Source: Colwellia sp. C1TZA3
GTDB lineage: Bacteria > Pseudomonadota > Gammaproteobacteria > Enterobacterales > Alteromonadaceae
Direction of reading: 5' to 3'
Assembly (NCBI RefSeq): GCF_007954265.1
Contig: NZ_VOLS01000011.1
Coordinates: 29,189-93,188 of the forward strand
Length of the DNA: 64,000 nt
A program made the translations under genes and the position numbers. Under the pieces are notes generated by a model that did not search any database, was not told the DNA's origin, and saw only the letters and a list, made by a program, of their open reading frames with translations. Of the stretch, positions 29,440 through 38,710 are shown in pieces. Each line of letters opens with the position of its first letter. The first letter of the stretch is position 1.

Positions 29440-30618
29440 TTACAGCTTAGCGCGCGCTTCTAAAATTTCTACTGCAGGCAATTTTTTACCTTCTAAAAAC
29501 TCAAGAAAGGCACCACCACCGGTTGAAATATAAGATATTTTATCGGCAATACCATATTTATCAACCGCGGCTAAGGTGTCGCCACCACCGGCGATAGAAA
29601 ATGCCTTACTATTAGCAATAGCGTGGGCGATAACTTCAGTACCTTTACCAAATTGGTCGAATTCAAAGACGCCAACGGGGCCATTCCATACCACTGTACC
29701 GGCATTAGCGATAATATCTGCCAAGGCTTTAGCGCTTTCTGGGCCAATATCAAAAATCATATCGCCATCGGCTACGTCGCTGACATTTTTAAGTGTTGCG
29801 ACAGCCTGTTCAGAAAACGCTTCACCAACCACCACATCGGTGGGTACTGGAATTGAGCCATTATTGTCGCTGGCTTGTTGAGTTAAGCGTTTTGCTTCAT
29901 CGACCAAGTCGGCTTCAAATAACGATTTACCGACATTATGGCCTTGTGAGGCAATAAAGGTATTGGCAATACCGCCGCCAACAACTAGTTGGTCAACGAT
30001 GCTTGCTAACGAATCTAGTACGGTTAGTTTAGTTGACACTTTTGAGCCACCGACTATCGCCACTAATGGCCGGGCTGGGTTATCAAGTGCTTGTGATAAG
30101 GCAGTTAATTCACCGGCTAATAGTGGACCGGCACAGGCAGTAGGGGCATATTTTGCCACGCCATGTGTACTGGCCTGTGCGCGATGCGCTGTGCCAAAGG
30201 CGTCCATAACAAAAATGTCACATAGCGCAGCTAATTTTTTCGATAAGGCGTCATCATTGCTTTTTTCACCAAGATTAAAGCGAATGTTTTCAAATATCAC
30301 TAATTCGCCAATATTAACCTCGACACCATCAAGGTAATCGGTCACTAAACGTACCGGTACGTTTAGTGCAGCACTAAGATAATCAGCCACGGGCTGTAAA
30401 GAAAACTCGGCATCATATTCGCCTTCAATTGGACGACCTAAGTGCGACATAACCATCACTTTTGCACCCGCTTCTAAGGCTAATCTTAGTGTCGGTAAGG
30501 CTGCTCTTAAGCGCGCATCAGAGGTGATTTTGCCGTCTTTAACGGGTACATTTAAGTCTTCACGAATGAGCACACGTTGGTTGTTTAAGGCTAAGTCGGT
30601 CATTTTGATCACTGACAT
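29440..30618 (-). CDS. pgk: Phosphoglycerate kinase
   Basis: Pgk interconverts 1,3-bisphosphoglycerate plus ADP with 3-phosphoglycerate plus ATP. The 392-residue protein has the signature [10 protein letters not shown] near 15-24, the substrate region [12 protein letters not shown], and the C-terminal nucleotide-binding [16 protein letters not shown]. It is preceded by epd with a 78-bp gap on the same strand. Length and motifs are standard. Confidence 0.97.
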   Translation of the reverse strand: MSVIKMTDLALNNQRVLIREDLNVPVKDGKITSDARLRAALPTLRLALEAGAKVMVMSHLGRPIEGEYDAEFSLQPVADYLSAALNVPVRLVTDYLDGVEVNIGELVIFENIRFNLGEKSNDDALSKKLAALCDIFVMDAFGTAHRAQASTHGVAKYAPTACAGPLLAGELTALSQALDNPARPLVAIVGGSKVSTKLTVLDSLASIVDQLVVGGGIANTFIASQGHNVGKSLFEADLVDEAKRLTQQASDNNGSIPVPTDVVVGEAFSEQAVATLKNVSDVADGDMIFDIGPESAKALADIIANAGTVVWNGPVGVFEFDQFGKGTEVIAHAIANSKAFSIAGGGDTLAAVDKYGIADKISYISTGGGAFLEFLEGKKLPAVEILEARAKL

Positions 30619-30696
30619 GTTTATTCCCTGTTGGTAGAGGTTTAACGGTTAAGTAAATTTTAAGTTATTGTATTTGTTATCGACATTGATGCTCAA

Positions 30697-31710
30697 TTAA
30701 CCCACTTTCGCCATAGCAGAAGCGGTGTCTAGTAAACGATTAGCAAAACCCCATTCGTTATCACACCAAATAAGTAATTTAACTAAACGTTTGTGACTCA
30801 CCCGTGTTTGATTGCCATCAACAATGCTTGAGTGTGGGTCATGATTAAAGTCGATAGAAACTAAGGGTTCAGTGGTATAACCTAAAATTCCGGCTAAACC
30901 ATTGTTTTGCGCGTCAACAATCGCTTGATTAATTTGTGCAATAGTAGCATCGCTTGATAAGTTTAAGCTTAAATCCATCGCGGTTACATTGATAGTGGGT
31001 ACTCGCACAGCTATTGCTTCAAAGCGGCCAGCAAATTTGGGCAATATGCGTTCAATACCTGCGGCAAGTTTAGTATCAACCGGTATTATTGATTGGCTAG
31101 CGGCACGAGCACGGCGCAAATCAGGATGATAAGCGTCAATCACTTGTTGATCATGCATCGAAGAGTGAATGGTAGTAATAGCACCACTTTCAACACCAAA
31201 GGCTTTATCTAACACCTGAATAACAGGGACCACACAATTGGTGGTGCAAGAGCCGTTTGACACCACCTTTTCAGTAGCGGTGAGTTGTTCATGGTTAATA
31301 CCATAAATAATGGTCGCGTCTAAATCTTGCGCGCCAGGATGTGAAAACAAGACCTTTTTTGCGCCTTGCTGAATATGTAATTGGCCATCAGCTTGGCTGC
31401 CAAACTTACCGGTACAATCAATAACAATGTCGATATTGTGCTGTTGCCATGGCAGATTACTTAACTCAGCTTCATGGCTTAAGGCAATTTCGTCACCAGC
31501 AATAAATAATTTTCCAGCACTTTGTTGTACTGAAAATGAAAAACGGCCATGAGTTGAATCGTATTTTAATAGGTGAGCTATGCCTTCAGGCTCGGCAAGT
31601 TCATTAATAGCGACTAAGTTAAATTCGTTGGTGCTGCCGTTTTCATATAGCGCACGTACAACATTTCTGCCGATTCGTCCAAAGCCATTGATAGCGATAT
31701 TAATTGACAT
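30697..31710 (-). CDS. epd: Erythrose-4-phosphate dehydrogenase
   Basis: A GAPDH-family enzyme that oxidises erythrose-4-phosphate to 4-phosphoerythronate, the first step toward pyridoxal phosphate. The 337-residue protein has NGFGRIGRN at 8-16 for NAD binding, the catalytic cysteine in SNGSCTTNC near 152-160, and the Epd-like [20 protein letters not shown] region. Position between tkt and pgk, as in E. coli, also favours Epd over glycolytic GAPDH. Its product enters the pathway that PdxA (14791-15780) continues. Confidence 0.92.
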   Translation of the reverse strand: MSINIAINGFGRIGRNVVRALYENGSTNEFNLVAINELAEPEGIAHLLKYDSTHGRFSFSVQQSAGKLFIAGDEIALSHEAELSNLPWQQHNIDIVIDCTGKFGSQADGQLHIQQGAKKVLFSHPGAQDLDATIIYGINHEQLTATEKVVSNGSCTTNCVVPVIQVLDKAFGVESGAITTIHSSMHDQQVIDAYHPDLRRARAASQSIIPVDTKLAAGIERILPKFAGRFEAIAVRVPTINVTAMDLSLNLSSDATIAQINQAIVDAQNNGLAGILGYTTEPLVSIDFNHDPHSSIVDGNQTRVSHKRLVKLLIWCDNEWGFANRLLDTASAMAKVG

Positions 31711-31748
31711 GTTTTAGGCTCTTATTGATAACGAACTAGATGAAAAGG

Positions 31749-31780
31749 ATAGCCAGTTAGGCATGTGCTAACTGGCTATA
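31749..31780 (-). terminator. Inverted repeat between tkt and epd
   Basis: Strong stem ATAGCCAGTTAG / CTAACTGGCTAT in the 100-bp gap. On the minus strand it is followed by CCTTTTC, so it may be a weak terminator or attenuating hairpin between the two genes. Confidence 0.5.
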
Positions 31781-31810
31781 ATGACCATTTTGCTGTAGCA
31801 AAAAAGGTGA

Positions 31811-33796
31811 TTAGTTTAGGCTGTTTACGGTTTTAACTAGGTTTTCTACAGTAAAACCAAAGTATTCAAGTAAGACATTGCCAGGTGCTGACTCACCAAA
31901 GGTGGTCATGCCAACAACTTTGCCACTTAAACCGACGTATTTATACCAAAAGTCAGTATGTGCGGCTTCAATAGCAACACGTTTAGTCACTGCTGGTGGT
32001 AATACTGATGCTTTGTAGTCATTATCTTGGGCATCAAAAATATTGGTTGATGGCATAGAAACCACACGAACATGGTCACCTAAGCTCTCTGCCGCTTTTA
32101 ATGCTAATGACATTTCAGAGCCGGTAGCAATTAAAATAACCTCCGGTGTGCCAACACTATCTTTTAAGATGTAGCCACCTTTAGCAATATTAGCGACTTG
32201 CGCACTGGTACGACTTAATGCAGGTAAACCTTGGCGAGAAAAAACTAATGACGTTGGCGCATTCTGGCGTTCAACGGCGTTTTTCCATGCCACGGCTGAT
32301 TCTGTTGCATCGGCTGGACGCCATGTCACCATGTTAGGTGTGGTTCGTAAGTTAGTTAACTGCTCAATAGGCTGATGTGTTGGACCATCTTCACCTTGAC
32401 CAATTGAATCATGGGTATAGACAAAAATATTTTGAATGCCCATCAGTGCAGACATGCGTACCGCGTTACGTGCATACTCCATAAACATCATGAAAGTTGC
32501 ACCGTAGTTTATAAAACCGCCATGCAATGAAACACCGTTCATGATACCGCTCATACCAAATTCACGGACACCGTAGTAAATGTAGTTACCTGCCGCATCA
32601 TCTTGAATACCTTTTGAACCAGACCAAAGGGTTAAGTTTGAGCCGGCTAAATCGGCTGAGCCGCCCAATAATTCAGGTAACATAGCACCATATACTTCAA
32701 TAGTATTTTGCGATGCTTTGCGCGAAGCAACATTCTCAGCTTTTTCCTGACAAGCTAAAATGTAGGCATTGGCTTTTTCTTCAAATTCAGCTGGCAAATC
32801 ACCTTTAATGACACGACGTTCATATTCTGCTGCTAAGGCTGGGTGAGCAGCTTGGTAAGCGGCAAACTTATCATTCCAATTGGCTTGCTCTGCACAGCCT
32901 TTGTTTTTTTGATCCCACTCGGCATAAATATCGCTAGGAATTTCAAATGGCGCATGTGGCCAGTTAAGAAACTCACGTGTTGCCGCAATTTCGTCGTCGC
33001 CTAATGGAGCGCCATGACAATCGTGCGTGCCTGATTTATTTGGTGAGCCAAAGCCAATCACGGTTTTACAACAAATCATGGTAGGTTTATCAGTTACTGC
33101 TTTTGCTGCGGCAATGGCAGCAGTAATAGCTGCGCTATCATGGCCATCAACATCGCTGATCACATGCCAACCGTAAGCTTCAAATCGTGCTGGGGTATCG
33201 TCAGTAAACCAACCTTCAACATGACCGTCAATTGAAATACCGTTATCATCCCAAAAGGCGACTAATTTGCCTAAGCCTAAGGTACCGGCTAATGAACAAA
33301 CTTCATGCGAAAGTCCTTCCATTAAACAACCATCACCTAAAAATACATAGGTGTTGTGATCGACAATCTGATGACCTTCACGGTTAAACTGTGCCGCCAA
33401 TGTTTTTTCAGCTATTGCCATACCTACGGCATTAGATAGACCAGCACCCAAAGGGCCTGTAGTAGTTTCTACGCCGGGTGTGTAACCGTATTCAGGGTGA
33501 CCTGGTGTTTTAGAGTGTAGTTGGCGGAAGTTTTTCAATTCACTCATCGGCAAGTCATAACCGGTTAGGTGTAATAGCGAATAAATCAACATTGAACCGT
33601 GGCCGTTAGACAAAACAAAGCGGTCACGATCAGCCCACTGTGGATCAGTTGGGTTATGCTTTAGAAAGTCACGCCATAAAACTTCAGCGATATCTGCCAT
33701 GCCCATTGGGGCTCCAGGGTGTCCTGATTTAGCTTTTTGCACGGCATCCATGCTTAAAACTCGAATTGCATTGGCTAGTTGTTGACGCGACGGCAT
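31811..33796 (-). CDS. tkt: Transketolase
   Basis: A thiamine-diphosphate enzyme moving two-carbon units between sugar phosphates in the pentose phosphate pathway. The 661-residue length is typical. Visible are [20 protein letters not shown] near 22-41, the ThDP-binding [12 protein letters not shown] region near 155, and [16 protein letters not shown] near 460. It supplies erythrose-4-phosphate for the adjacent epd gene and heads the tkt-epd-pgk-fba set on the minus strand. Confidence 0.97.
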   Translation of the reverse strand: MPSRQQLANAIRVLSMDAVQKAKSGHPGAPMGMADIAEVLWRDFLKHNPTDPQWADRDRFVLSNGHGSMLIYSLLHLTGYDLPMSELKNFRQLHSKTPGHPEYGYTPGVETTTGPLGAGLSNAVGMAIAEKTLAAQFNREGHQIVDHNTYVFLGDGCLMEGLSHEVCSLAGTLGLGKLVAFWDDNGISIDGHVEGWFTDDTPARFEAYGWHVISDVDGHDSAAITAAIAAAKAVTDKPTMICCKTVIGFGSPNKSGTHDCHGAPLGDDEIAATREFLNWPHAPFEIPSDIYAEWDQKNKGCAEQANWNDKFAAYQAAHPALAAEYERRVIKGDLPAEFEEKANAYILACQEKAENVASRKASQNTIEVYGAMLPELLGGSADLAGSNLTLWSGSKGIQDDAAGNYIYYGVREFGMSGIMNGVSLHGGFINYGATFMMFMEYARNAVRMSALMGIQNIFVYTHDSIGQGEDGPTHQPIEQLTNLRTTPNMVTWRPADATESAVAWKNAVERQNAPTSLVFSRQGLPALSRTSAQVANIAKGGYILKDSVGTPEVILIATGSEMSLALKAAESLGDHVRVVSMPSTNIFDAQDNDYKASVLPPAVTKRVAIEAAHTDFWYKYVGLSGKVVGMTTFGESAPGNVLLEYFGFTVENLVKTVNSLN

Positions 33797-34188
33797 ATTT
33801 GCTCCAGTTATTGTAAGATTTGATGGGATATAAATTGTGCTTATTTTCGCCTAGACTACCCCTTAACTGCAAATGTTATTAGCATTTTTCTATGATTATT
33901 TTCAACTTAGCTATATTTATATACCTTAAGGCTTAATTAGCTGTTTTAACTGCCATGGTATTTACCCTTATTACGAGTTTAATCTGAGCTATAAGTATGA
34001 GTAATAAATCTGCAGTATATATTTGGTGATTAAATCTACAATAAAAGTTGAATTGAGCAAGTAAGATCTTGAAATTAAAATTAAGATCCTATAGTGTTAA
34101 ATAGTTGTATGTAAAAATAAAAATAAAAACTTAATAAAGGTATGCAACCTAACATAAGAAGACATACAACCTGACATAGGATTAATTA
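33797..34188. other. Divergent intergenic region tkt / small peptide gene
   Basis: A 392-bp AT-rich region. Just before the small gene at 34189 a 12-bp motif, CAACCT(A/G)ACATA, occurs twice about 23 bp apart (about 34145 and 34168); it could be an operator or chance. I see nothing else. Confidence 0.4.
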
Positions 34189-34338
34189 ATGAACAGCTCG
34201 TCGTCACGTGGAATTAAGCTGACTACGGTAATATTAGCGGTATTAGTATTAGCCATATCAGCATTGCTGAGCAGCGGCTCAGCAGCCGACGACAAGGACG
34301 TTGTAAGAGAAAAAACAGATACTGAACTAGTAAATTAG
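34189..34338 (+). CDS. Small predicted membrane or secreted peptide, 49 residues
   Basis: An ATG with TAGG 8-9 bp upstream opens a 49-residue frame: a short Ser-rich head, a hydrophobic segment at about 12-28 (TVILAVLVLAISALL), then a charged hydrophilic tail. The segment could be a transmembrane helix or a signal peptide with cleavage near SGSAA. A Rho-independent terminator follows 14 bp after the stop, which supports a real transcription unit. I do not recognise a family. Confidence 0.5.
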   Translation: MNSSSSRGIKLTTVILAVLVLAISALLSSGSAADDKDVVREKTDTELVN

Positions 34339-34352
34339 CTCACTAAATAATA

Positions 34353-34379
34353 AAAACCTCGCAACTGCGGGGTTTTTTT
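34353..34379 (+). terminator. Terminator after the 49-residue gene
   Basis: Stem AACCTCGC / GCGGGGTT (one G-T pair), AACT loop, then seven T. Confidence 0.8.
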
Positions 34380-34398
34380 ATATAAAGAATATTGTGTT

Positions 34399-34560
34399 AT
34401 ACCAATTTGATTAATTAAGTGACCACCTTTTTCATGAGGAAAAAGGGATAAATACAAGGCATAAAATTTAGTCAGTAGTTATTCACCTTATAAATTTCAT
34501 AACGCTGTAGTTATTCATTTTAACCATTAAAAATAATCATGCAATTAATCAACTTGGCAT
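34399..34560. mobile_element. MITE-B copy 2, 162 bp
   Basis: Closely similar to 29170-29331 over the full 162 bp, with the same inverted ends (right end ATCAACTTGGCAT has one change). It sits just beyond the terminator of the small peptide gene. Confidence 0.82.
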
Positions 34561-34713
34561 TATGTGACGGCGATAAGACGATAATGTGTGATGGAGCAGG
34601 ATGTCAGACTAGCAGGATAAGAGCACGAGTAAAGGGTGTATGGATTATTGTGCTGATAGGATGTCAAAACCAAGGGTATAAAATTTACCTTGTGTCGTGC
34701 GGAGCGCCTGTAA

Positions 34714-34778
34714 ACCTGAGACCTTGCTAATATATTAGCGGTTTTGTTATTGATAAGAGCTTTATCTAAACCTCAGGT
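34714..34778 (+). other. Possible structured RNA (three-stem fold)
   Basis: An outer 7-bp stem ACCTGAG / CTCAGGT (34714-34720 with 34772-34778) encloses two hairpins, GCTAA-TATA-TTAGC (34726-34739) and GATAA-GAGCT-TTATC (34752-34766). The 3' arm can alternatively pair with ACCTG at 34790-34794. In AT-rich DNA such short stems can arise by chance. It lies in the otherwise gene-free 520-bp gap before the tRNA. Confidence 0.25.
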
Positions 34779-34858
34779 AAAATCAAATAACCTGCTATAT
34801 AATTTTGATATGGGCGGTTATAAAGCGCTTGCTCAAACAAGTTGGTATAAATAATTGC

Positions 34859-34934
34859 TGGCGTCCCCACCAGGACTCGAACCTGGAGCAGCAGCTTAGG
34901 AGGCCGCAGTTTTATCCAGTTAAACTATGAGGAC
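34859..34934 (-). tRNA. tRNA-Arg, anticodon CCU
   Basis: The minus strand folds into a 76-nt cloverleaf: acceptor GTCCTCA / TGGGGAC, anticodon stem GCGGC / GCTGC with loop CTCCTAA (anticodon CCU, reading AGG), T stem CCAGG / CCTGG with TTCGAGT loop, discriminator G and an encoded CCA. It resembles E. coli tRNA-Arg(CCU) closely. Confidence 0.95.
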
Positions 34935-35065
34935 ACAATGCAAATAATTATGTAGCTAGCATATGCTACAGCTATTTTATAAATTAGTATTCAAAAAAAT
35001 ACACTTTATATCTGATAATTAACTATTTAATTAATAACAATAACTTTTAGGGTTTATCAAATTTT

Positions 35066-36229
35066 TTAATATCTTACCGCCAAGTCGTTAATTTGGATGT
35101 TGTCTAATATATGCTGCTCAGTGGTGCTTGCGTGGGCACTGTCTTGACTGACAGAAGTTACAATAACTTTATAAGGGCTGATATTAAAGCCTGGATAAGA
35201 GCGCTTATCATCACTAATAAAATTATTTAAATGCAGTAATGAGAATTCATCACCTACTTTAACCCCATGTCTTTTCCCTAAATTAAAAGTCAGTGAGTTA
35301 CCCTGCACTTGCACAATTCTGCCCTGGGTCGGTTGACACATCATGTTCTCATCAATATCACTGACCATATTGTCTAAGGTTAAACTAATTTTTTGGCCGT
35401 ACTCGCTTTGCCAAAAATTATAGCTAGTAACGTCAACTTGTTTGCGTTTATCGAATTGCCAAGGTGCAGAGCTTTGATAGTGTTTAGTCAAAACTCTTTC
35501 ACCCGTGGTGCCATCGTGAATATAAAGTGCAAGATTAAATTGGCGTTGATAGACGTTTGTTTGCCAAAACTGCCAGTTATTATTTTCGTCGTTCGCTAGC
35601 GAGAGATCCTGAATTTCTGAAAACAAAACATATTGGCTATCTGTCATATTGGCTAATGACATGGTTAAGTTTTTTAAGCTTTGGCTTTGCAAGCTTTGGT
35701 TATAACGTGAAAACTCTGTTTTAGTTTGCAAGGCCAGTTTAGTCTCCAAATAAATACCTTGCTGCTGTATTTTATTCGCAAGTTGTTGGATTAAGGTGCT
35801 ATCAATAGCGTAGATGCTACCAATATTAGCTTGTTCGCGGTGTAGTATATTGCTGCGCGTTAACAGCATAGATTTTTTATAATCAGCCGCGAAGCACTTT
35901 TTTTCTTGTGGAAAAATATCAGCCCGAATGGTGACCGTGACCAAGTCGTCGCTATAGTGTTCACTGATCAGCTCTAATGAATTGACACTGCCACTGGCGC
36001 GAATGCTAATTTCGTCTTGGGTTAGTAAACCATTAACCACCTGTTGAACACTTGATACTGAGGCACCGGCAACCAGTAAGGCTTTTTTTAACGCATTGTG
36101 CACAGCCTGCGTTTTTGCTGTTTTGCTATCAGCATTTTTTATGCTCGCCACACCTCGTGATTCATACCATTGTCCGACACTAGCGCTACTATAGATAGCA
36201 AAGCAAAGGCAAAATAAACTTAAGCGCAT
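35066..36229 (-). CDS. flgT: Flagellar H-ring protein FlgT
   Basis: FlgT forms part of the H ring around the LP ring of sheathed, sodium-driven polar flagella in Vibrio. The 387-residue precursor has a signal peptide ending near residue 19, an N-terminal domain beginning QWYESRGVASI, a middle domain, and a C-terminal SH3-like region (RHGVKVGDEFSLLH). It is divergent from flgO-flgP, with a sigma-54-like promoter 42 bp upstream. Presence of FlgT, FlgO and FlgP together points to a polar, high-torque motor. Confidence 0.9.
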   Translation of the reverse strand: MRLSLFCLCFAIYSSASVGQWYESRGVASIKNADSKTAKTQAVHNALKKALLVAGASVSSVQQVVNGLLTQDEISIRASGSVNSLELISEHYSDDLVTVTIRADIFPQEKKCFAADYKKSMLLTRSNILHREQANIGSIYAIDSTLIQQLANKIQQQGIYLETKLALQTKTEFSRYNQSLQSQSLKNLTMSLANMTDSQYVLFSEIQDLSLANDENNNWQFWQTNVYQRQFNLALYIHDGTTGERVLTKHYQSSAPWQFDKRKQVDVTSYNFWQSEYGQKISLTLDNMVSDIDENMMCQPTQGRIVQVQGNSLTFNLGKRHGVKVGDEFSLLHLNNFISDDKRSYPGFNISPYKVIVTSVSQDSAHASTTEQHILDNIQINDLAVRY

Positions 36230-36270
36230 AAAGGTCTCTTTAATATAGAATCGATTTCTTATTTTGAATA

Positions 36271-36286
36271 TGCAGGTTTTGTGCCT
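36271..36286 (-). promoter_or_regulatory. Sigma-54 promoter for flgT
   Basis: On the minus strand AGGCACAAAACCTGCA matches TGGCAC-N5-TTGCA at 14 of 16 template positions, with GG and GC correctly 10 bp apart. It predicts a leader of about 30 nt before flgT. Confidence 0.65.
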
Positions 36287-36587
36287 ATTTAAAAAATAAG
36301 TTCAACTCAAGGTAAGTAAAGTGTTTCAATAAGCGACTATCGTAGCTTTTAACTTGCTATAACTTGCTTATAAGAACACATAAAGCTGGCTCTATTGGGC
36401 ATTAAAATATATATGGCTTAGTACGAAACAGCTATTGAAGAGAAATTAGTGTTGATAGTGACAAAAATCAGTGCTGAAAAGTAAAAATATTAATTAACAG
36501 AATAATTACGTTAATACGATGGCGGCTAATCTGCTGGTATGGTTTTAACCTAACCTGCATTACGCCAAGTTGGCTGAAATAAAATAT

Positions 36588-36603
36588 TGGCGCGGATCCT
36601 GCT
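36588..36603 (+). promoter_or_regulatory. Possible sigma-54 promoter for flgO-flgP
   Basis: TGGCGCGGATCCTGCT has the invariant GG and GC 10 bp apart and lies about 50 bp before the flgO start. It is weaker than the other flagellar sites in this window. Confidence 0.45.
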
Positions 36604-36653
36604 TTAGTATTTTTATTAATTTTATGACATTAGCATTAATTGAGGAGAGCTTA

Positions 36654-37292
36654 ATGAAAAATTGGCTTATAGCAATCATAATACCGGCAGTGATGTCGTG
36701 TTCTTTGACAACCAAGGACGACTTTTATCGATCCTCTTATGCCGATAAACAAGAAATTGACAGTTTTAAGTTACCTCGTCATGCGATAAATGACCTAGTT
36801 AAAGGCCTCGCGTATCAAATGTTGGAAAGCAGCACGTTTGTTAATCCCAAAACGCCAATTGCTGTTGCGTCATTTGTAGATTTAAAAAATTTAGAATCAA
36901 CTAACTGGCTAGGTAATCAACTGTCAGAAAGTTTTATCCATGAAATGCAACGACATGGCTTGGTTGTTATTGACTTTAAAACCACTGGACATATTCGTGT
37001 AACGGCCGACGGTGATTATGTTTTCAGTCGCGATTGGAAAGAATTGCCGGAACGTCAGATAATTGACTATGTTGTTACAGGCACCATGATGCAACAAGAT
37101 GAAGGGGTGTTAGTCAACGCGCGTATGATTGGCATGCAATCTCGTGTGGTGGTTGCCACGGCGCAGTCTTTTATTCCCGCCTGGGTTGTTGGCGATGACT
37201 TTAATCGCCAAAAAAATGTTAAAATAAAAGATGGTATGATCTTGCGTGACAGCACCAAGCTAGTTGACGATGCGCGTGCAATTGCGATATAA
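36654..37292 (+). CDS. flgO: Flagellar outer-membrane protein FlgO
   Basis: FlgO with FlgP stabilises the polar flagellum at the outer membrane in Vibrio. I use ATG 36654 (MKNWLIAIIIPAVMSC), preceded by GAGGAG; the frame is open 28 codons further upstream without similarity. The signal ends in VMSC, a slightly imperfect lipobox, so it is probably a lipoprotein. The 212-residue product contains the FlgO domain (PIAVASFVDLKNLESTNWLG onward). It overlaps the open flgP frame and forms an operon with it. Confidence 0.87.
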   Translation: MKNWLIAIIIPAVMSCSLTTKDDFYRSSYADKQEIDSFKLPRHAINDLVKGLAYQMLESSTFVNPKTPIAVASFVDLKNLESTNWLGNQLSESFIHEMQRHGLVVIDFKTTGHIRVTADGDYVFSRDWKELPERQIIDYVVTGTMMQQDEGVLVNARMIGMQSRVVVATAQSFIPAWVVGDDFNRQKNVKIKDGMILRDSTKLVDDARAIAI

Positions 37293-37326
37293 AAGTAATG
37301 TTATTAAACAAATGTCGAAGGTGAAT

Positions 37327-37791
37327 ATGAATACTTTACGTAATAGTATCGGGTTTTTTTTAAGTGCTTTAATGTTGAGCGCATGTTCTTCGGTGTTTGA
37401 TAAACAGGTGGAATGGCAAAACGTTAAACCGGAAACATTTCCTGTATTAACTGCTATTGGGCAAGCACCGATTAGTTTGCAGAATTCTCAAAACAAAACC
37501 CAGCGTATGCTAATGGCAATGAAAGCTTCAAAAATGGCTGCTTATGCCGAGTTAGCTGAACAAGTTTATGGTCAAAATATTAATGCTAGCACCACCATGG
37601 CTAATTTAGTGCTTAATAATCAACAATTACAGGCATCAGTACGAGGTATTATCCGTGGCGCGAAAGTCGTTAAAAGTTATCCGGTGGGTGACAGTTATAC
37701 CACTGAGCTGAGTTTAGACTTTAAAGATGTTTATGAAATTTATAACGCGACGGCTAATCGCAAAGAAATAAAGCATATCTCATATTACTAG
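37327..37791 (+). CDS. flgP: Flagellar assembly lipoprotein FlgP
   Basis: An outer-membrane lipoprotein of about 154 residues with a classical lipobox LSAC near residue 21, followed by a conserved soluble domain containing KASKMAAYAELAEQVYG and a C-terminal DFKDVYEIY. I use ATG 37327 with AAGGTG upstream; an ATG five codons earlier is possible. FlgP forms a basal disk or stabilising ring in polar flagellates. It lies 34 bp after flgO and is convergent with flgN. Confidence 0.88.
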   Translation: MNTLRNSIGFFLSALMLSACSSVFDKQVEWQNVKPETFPVLTAIGQAPISLQNSQNKTQRMLMAMKASKMAAYAELAEQVYGQNINASTTMANLVLNNQQLQASVRGIIRGAKVVKSYPVGDSYTTELSLDFKDVYEIYNATANRKEIKHISYY

Positions 37792-37864
37792 TACTATTGC
37801 ATTGCGCTGCGATCACATGGATGTAAAGGGGCAGTGATTATAAAGTAAAAGTACATCTAGAAAA

Positions 37865-38296
37865 CTAAGCTTTTATACCCAAGCTACTGAGTCCGCCAGA
37901 GGTTTTACCTTTACTATTATAGGTCATGGATGACTTATTATGGTTTTCCAATAACGAAGTTTTCATACGTTCAACAGATAATTGTGATTGATGAATGATC
38001 AGGCCATTAATTTGGTTCTGCTTTTTACAGCGTACTAAGCTCGCTGCAATATCTGATAATGCCGTGGTGAACTTACCCGCTAATTTTTCTTGTTTGAATT
38101 CAAAGCTTTGACCAATGGCATTGTCAATTTTTTGAATGGCCAAGAGCAAGTCATTTTTTTCTGCGGTGAGGTGAATAAGTGCATCAGGATTTTGCTGCTG
38201 CAGCACATCTTTCTCAGTGTCTAATAACGCCTCTAATTGCGTCAATTGCGATAATTGTTGAGAAACCAATTGTTGCGGTGTTATTTTTTCAGACAC
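37865..38296 (-). CDS. flgN: Flagellar export chaperone FlgN
   Basis: FlgN keeps the hook-filament junction proteins FlgK and FlgL soluble and delivers them to the export gate. The 143-residue protein is almost all helical with Gln-rich heptads (QQLSQLTQLEALLDTEKDVL), the usual FlgN pattern. The start is GTG 38296, with GGAG about 8 bp upstream. It follows flgM by 25 bp and shares its sigma-28 promoter. Confidence 0.85.
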   Translation of the reverse strand: MSEKITPQQLVSQQLSQLTQLEALLDTEKDVLQQQNPDALIHLTAEKNDLLLAIQKIDNAIGQSFEFKQEKLAGKFTTALSDIAASLVRCKKQNQINGLIIHQSQLSVERMKTSLLENHNKSSMTYNSKGKTSGGLSSLGIKA

Positions 38297-38321
38297 TTAC
38301 ACACTCCACTTTATTAGCAAG

Positions 38322-38636
38322 TTAGCCAAGTTCAAACTCAAAATTGGCAATACTTGCTGCTAGTTTTTCTGGATTTATTTTATAATCGCCAGAGGCAATA
38401 GCACTCTTTAACTCAGCAATTTTTTTCTCATTGATTACCGGCGAATCAGCGGCTTGTTTTTGCAGTTCATTCATTTGTTTTGCTTGCGGGGTAATTGATA
38501 CCGAATCACGCGTTGCCAATTTAGCTTGTTGCGAGGCATTACTGCTTTCGCTAACTTGCTGTTTGGTCTGAACTTGCTGTTCAAGTTTTTGTTTTACTTG
38601 ATTGGTGTTATTCAAGTTATTGATATTAATAGCCAT
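38322..38636 (-). CDS. flgM: Anti-sigma-28 factor FlgM
   Basis: FlgM holds FliA (sigma-28) inactive until the hook is finished and FlgM is exported. The 104-residue protein has the expected composition: a disordered Gln/Ser/Asn-rich N-terminal half and a C-terminal binding region with VNEKKIAELKSAIASGDYKI-like spacing (about 67-95), then a short helix. It has its own sigma-28 promoter, so it should be feedback-controlled by its own target. Confidence 0.93.
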   Translation of the reverse strand: MAININNLNNTNQVKQKLEQQVQTKQQVSESSNASQQAKLATRDSVSITPQAKQMNELQKQAADSPVINEKKIAELKSAIASGDYKINPEKLAASIANFEFELG

Positions 38637-38676
38637 TATTGTATCCTACTTACAACAGTTATTGGTTTCTAAGCTT

Positions 38677-38703
38677 TTATCGGCAAAACAGCGGAAAACT
38701 TAA
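38677..38703 (-). promoter_or_regulatory. Sigma-28 (FliA) promoter for flgM-flgN
   Basis: Minus strand: TTAAGTTT, 11-bp spacer, GCCGATAA. The -10 is a perfect match to the FliA consensus and the -35 differs at one base. It lies about 40-65 bp before the flgM start, downstream of flgA. Confidence 0.8.
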
Positions 38704-38710
38704 GCAATTA

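Noticed and set aside
34539..34730. 63-codon frame starting in MITE-B
   Set aside because: Starts inside the repeat, lacks a ribosome site, and its composition is not protein-like.
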